Positions 54,237-55,140 of a stretch of DNA of 55,140 bases are shown one piece after another (the first letter of the stretch is position 1; each line of letters opens with the position of its first letter). Origin of the DNA: Acidimicrobiaceae bacterium. GTDB taxonomy: Bacteria; Actinomycetota; Acidimicrobiia; Acidimicrobiales; Bog-793. Below the pieces are notes generated by a model. It saw only the letters and a program-made list of their open reading frames with translations, was not told where the DNA came from and searched no databases. The DNA lies in assembly GCA_003140595.1 (NCBI GenBank), contig PLKG01000128.1, positions 1 to 55,140 on the forward strand. Direction: 5' to 3'. A program made the translations under genes and the position numbers.

Positions 54237-55140
54237 TGACCACAGTCGCAGAGGCGCTGGAGCTCTGGTATTGCGCGTGCGCGGACAGCTCGTGCCCGGA
54301 CCGTGCCGCGACATTGGTTCTTCCTCTGTCTCGAGCAGTGGGCAGAGTCACGGCACAAACCGTGTGGGCGCTCCGGTCGTCGCCGCCTTTCGACGCCTCT
54401 GTCGGCCACGACCGGTGCCGGCGATGCCTCACCTGTTCTGCCTGCTCCGAAGTTTTTCGAGGTGATCGACGCCGGGGACCCTCTGCCCTCGCTCGTGCCG
54501 CGCGACTGCTGATACCTGCGGGAACAGAAGACCACGAAGCAGATGCGCAAGTGGAGGTCCAGTTCTGAGGAAGGTCCGCGAGCTCGAGAACACCGCCGTG
54601 GTGGTCGGCTCGGACGATATCGCGCTCGACCTGGCTACCTCTGGCCCGCACAGTTCCAATCCGCGCCGACACTTCCGCTCACACGGGCAGGCCCGCTGGG
54701 CGGTCTTGCGGTGCTGCGGGACGGGCTCTCACATCGCCGGGACGAAGTTGGTCGACCCCGAGACCGGCGAGTTCAGCCTTTCTTACCGTGATCAGGTGCT
54801 TCCCGGACGCGACATCGCCGTCGTGCGGCTCGTCGTCCGAGAGCAGGGCCTCCTCGTCGCGCCCGGCAATCCGCTCGGCGTGCACGCCATCGCGGACCTG
54901 GCGTACGGAGCCCGGTACGTGGACCGCCGGGCGGGATCGGTCACACGCGCTCTTTTCGACCGAGCGCTCAGGCGTCGCAGCCACGTCGATCTTCGGCTAC
55001 GAACGGCAGGAACCGACGCACCTGGCCGTCGCCGCCTCGGTTGCCTCGGGGCGCTTCGACTGCGGCCTCGGAATCCTCGCTGCCGCTCCAGCGTTCGGGC
55101 TCGACCTCGGCCCGTTGAAGAGCGAACCGTTCGATCTCGT
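54236..55140 (+). pseudogene. Broken MoeA/PBP-domain gene, running off the window
   Basis: An ATG at 54236, coupled to the mobA stop, begins a MoeA-like N-terminus (VPLSRAVGRVT-like LPLSRAVGRVTAQ, PPFDASV). The frame then fails: the expected MDGYA motif is missing, and a fragment EVIDAGDPLP appears in another frame near 54460-54500. From about 54590 a PBP-like domain (VVVGSDDIALDLA, GTKLVDPETGEF, VREQGLLVAPGNPLG) runs in one frame, and its end (FGYERQEPTHLAVAA) in a different one. Most of the MoeA catalytic core is absent. This is either a decayed MoeA-PBP fusion or a poorly assembled end. Original role: molybdate insertion. Confidence 0.6.

Noticed and set aside
1-55140. tRNA, rRNA, CRISPR array, insertion sequence or prophage
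   Set aside because: No T-loop-like sequences with matching stems, no spaced direct repeats, and no intact transposase, integrase or phage structural genes were found by reading.

Overview
The window is GC-rich with dense, often translationally coupled genes (ATGA, GTGA and TGATG junctions), many GTG/TTG starts, and families typical of high-GC Actinobacteria: a DUF6457-MobA-MoeA/PBP molybdenum block, IclR and MerR regulators, and RbsC-type and Dpp-type importers. I infer an actinobacterial chromosome fragment, but no rRNA or marker gene fixes the taxon. I see no tRNA, rRNA, CRISPR array, insertion sequence or prophage.

Layout. 1-4.1 kb: MerR regulator with an extended SDR, a frameshifted VapC-like PIN toxin, a small secreted protein, and trpD. 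4.1-4.9 kb holds no convincing gene. 4.9-7.3 kb: a sugar-acid pair (UxaA/GarD-type dehydratase and DapA-type lyase). 7.5-10.5 kb: an LprI-like secreted protein, a GHMP kinase and a URO-D/MtaA-type methyltransferase-like protein. 10.6-17.7 kb: a divergent sugar cluster. DhaL, DhaK and an FGGY kinase lie on one side. A ribose-type ABC importer, a strong terminator and a class I aldolase lie on the other. A short palindrome separates the two arms.

17.8-28.2 kb: two minus-strand operons. One is NCS1 permease, urocanase (HutU), AcnX large subunit, AcnX small subunit, LarA-like protein. The other is formate-THF ligase, a cyclodeaminase-family protein, and formimidoyltransferase-cyclodeaminase. Together they read as urocanate breakdown with recovery of the formimino carbon, although neither HutH nor HutI is present. 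The AcnX/LarA-like pair next to HutU suggests an unusual, possibly hydroxy-acid, route to urocanate.

28.5-38.3 kb: a small membrane protein, an ammonium transporter, a broken LysR gene, and the most striking locus. This is a five-gene overlapping minus-strand operon (38272 to 31318): cyclic amidohydrolase, divergent urocanase paralogue, DUF917 protein, M20 carbamoylase-type hydrolase, and a histidine-ammonia-lyase homologue lacking the Ala-Ser-Gly triad that forms the MIO cofactor. This set matches, step for step, the known bacterial route for ergothioneine: trimethylamine elimination, thiourocanate hydration, thiohydantoin desulfuration, hydantoin opening and N-carbamoylglutamate hydrolysis.

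38.6-52.7 kb: a Dpp-type ABC importer with a fused double ATPase; a second FGGY kinase; an FAD-linked oxidase; an SDR; a formaldehyde-activating enzyme coupled to a zinc alcohol dehydrogenase; an IclR regulator; a Tat-exported family 5 binding protein; and an aldehyde dehydrogenase. 52.8-55.1 kb: an aminotransferase fragment, DUF6457, a MobA with a short MoaD-like tail ending in Gly-Gly, and a badly broken MoeA/PBP gene running off the edge. Overall the window looks like a catabolic island for imidazole/thioimidazole compounds and sugars or polyols, with C1 and nitrogen recovery functions around it.
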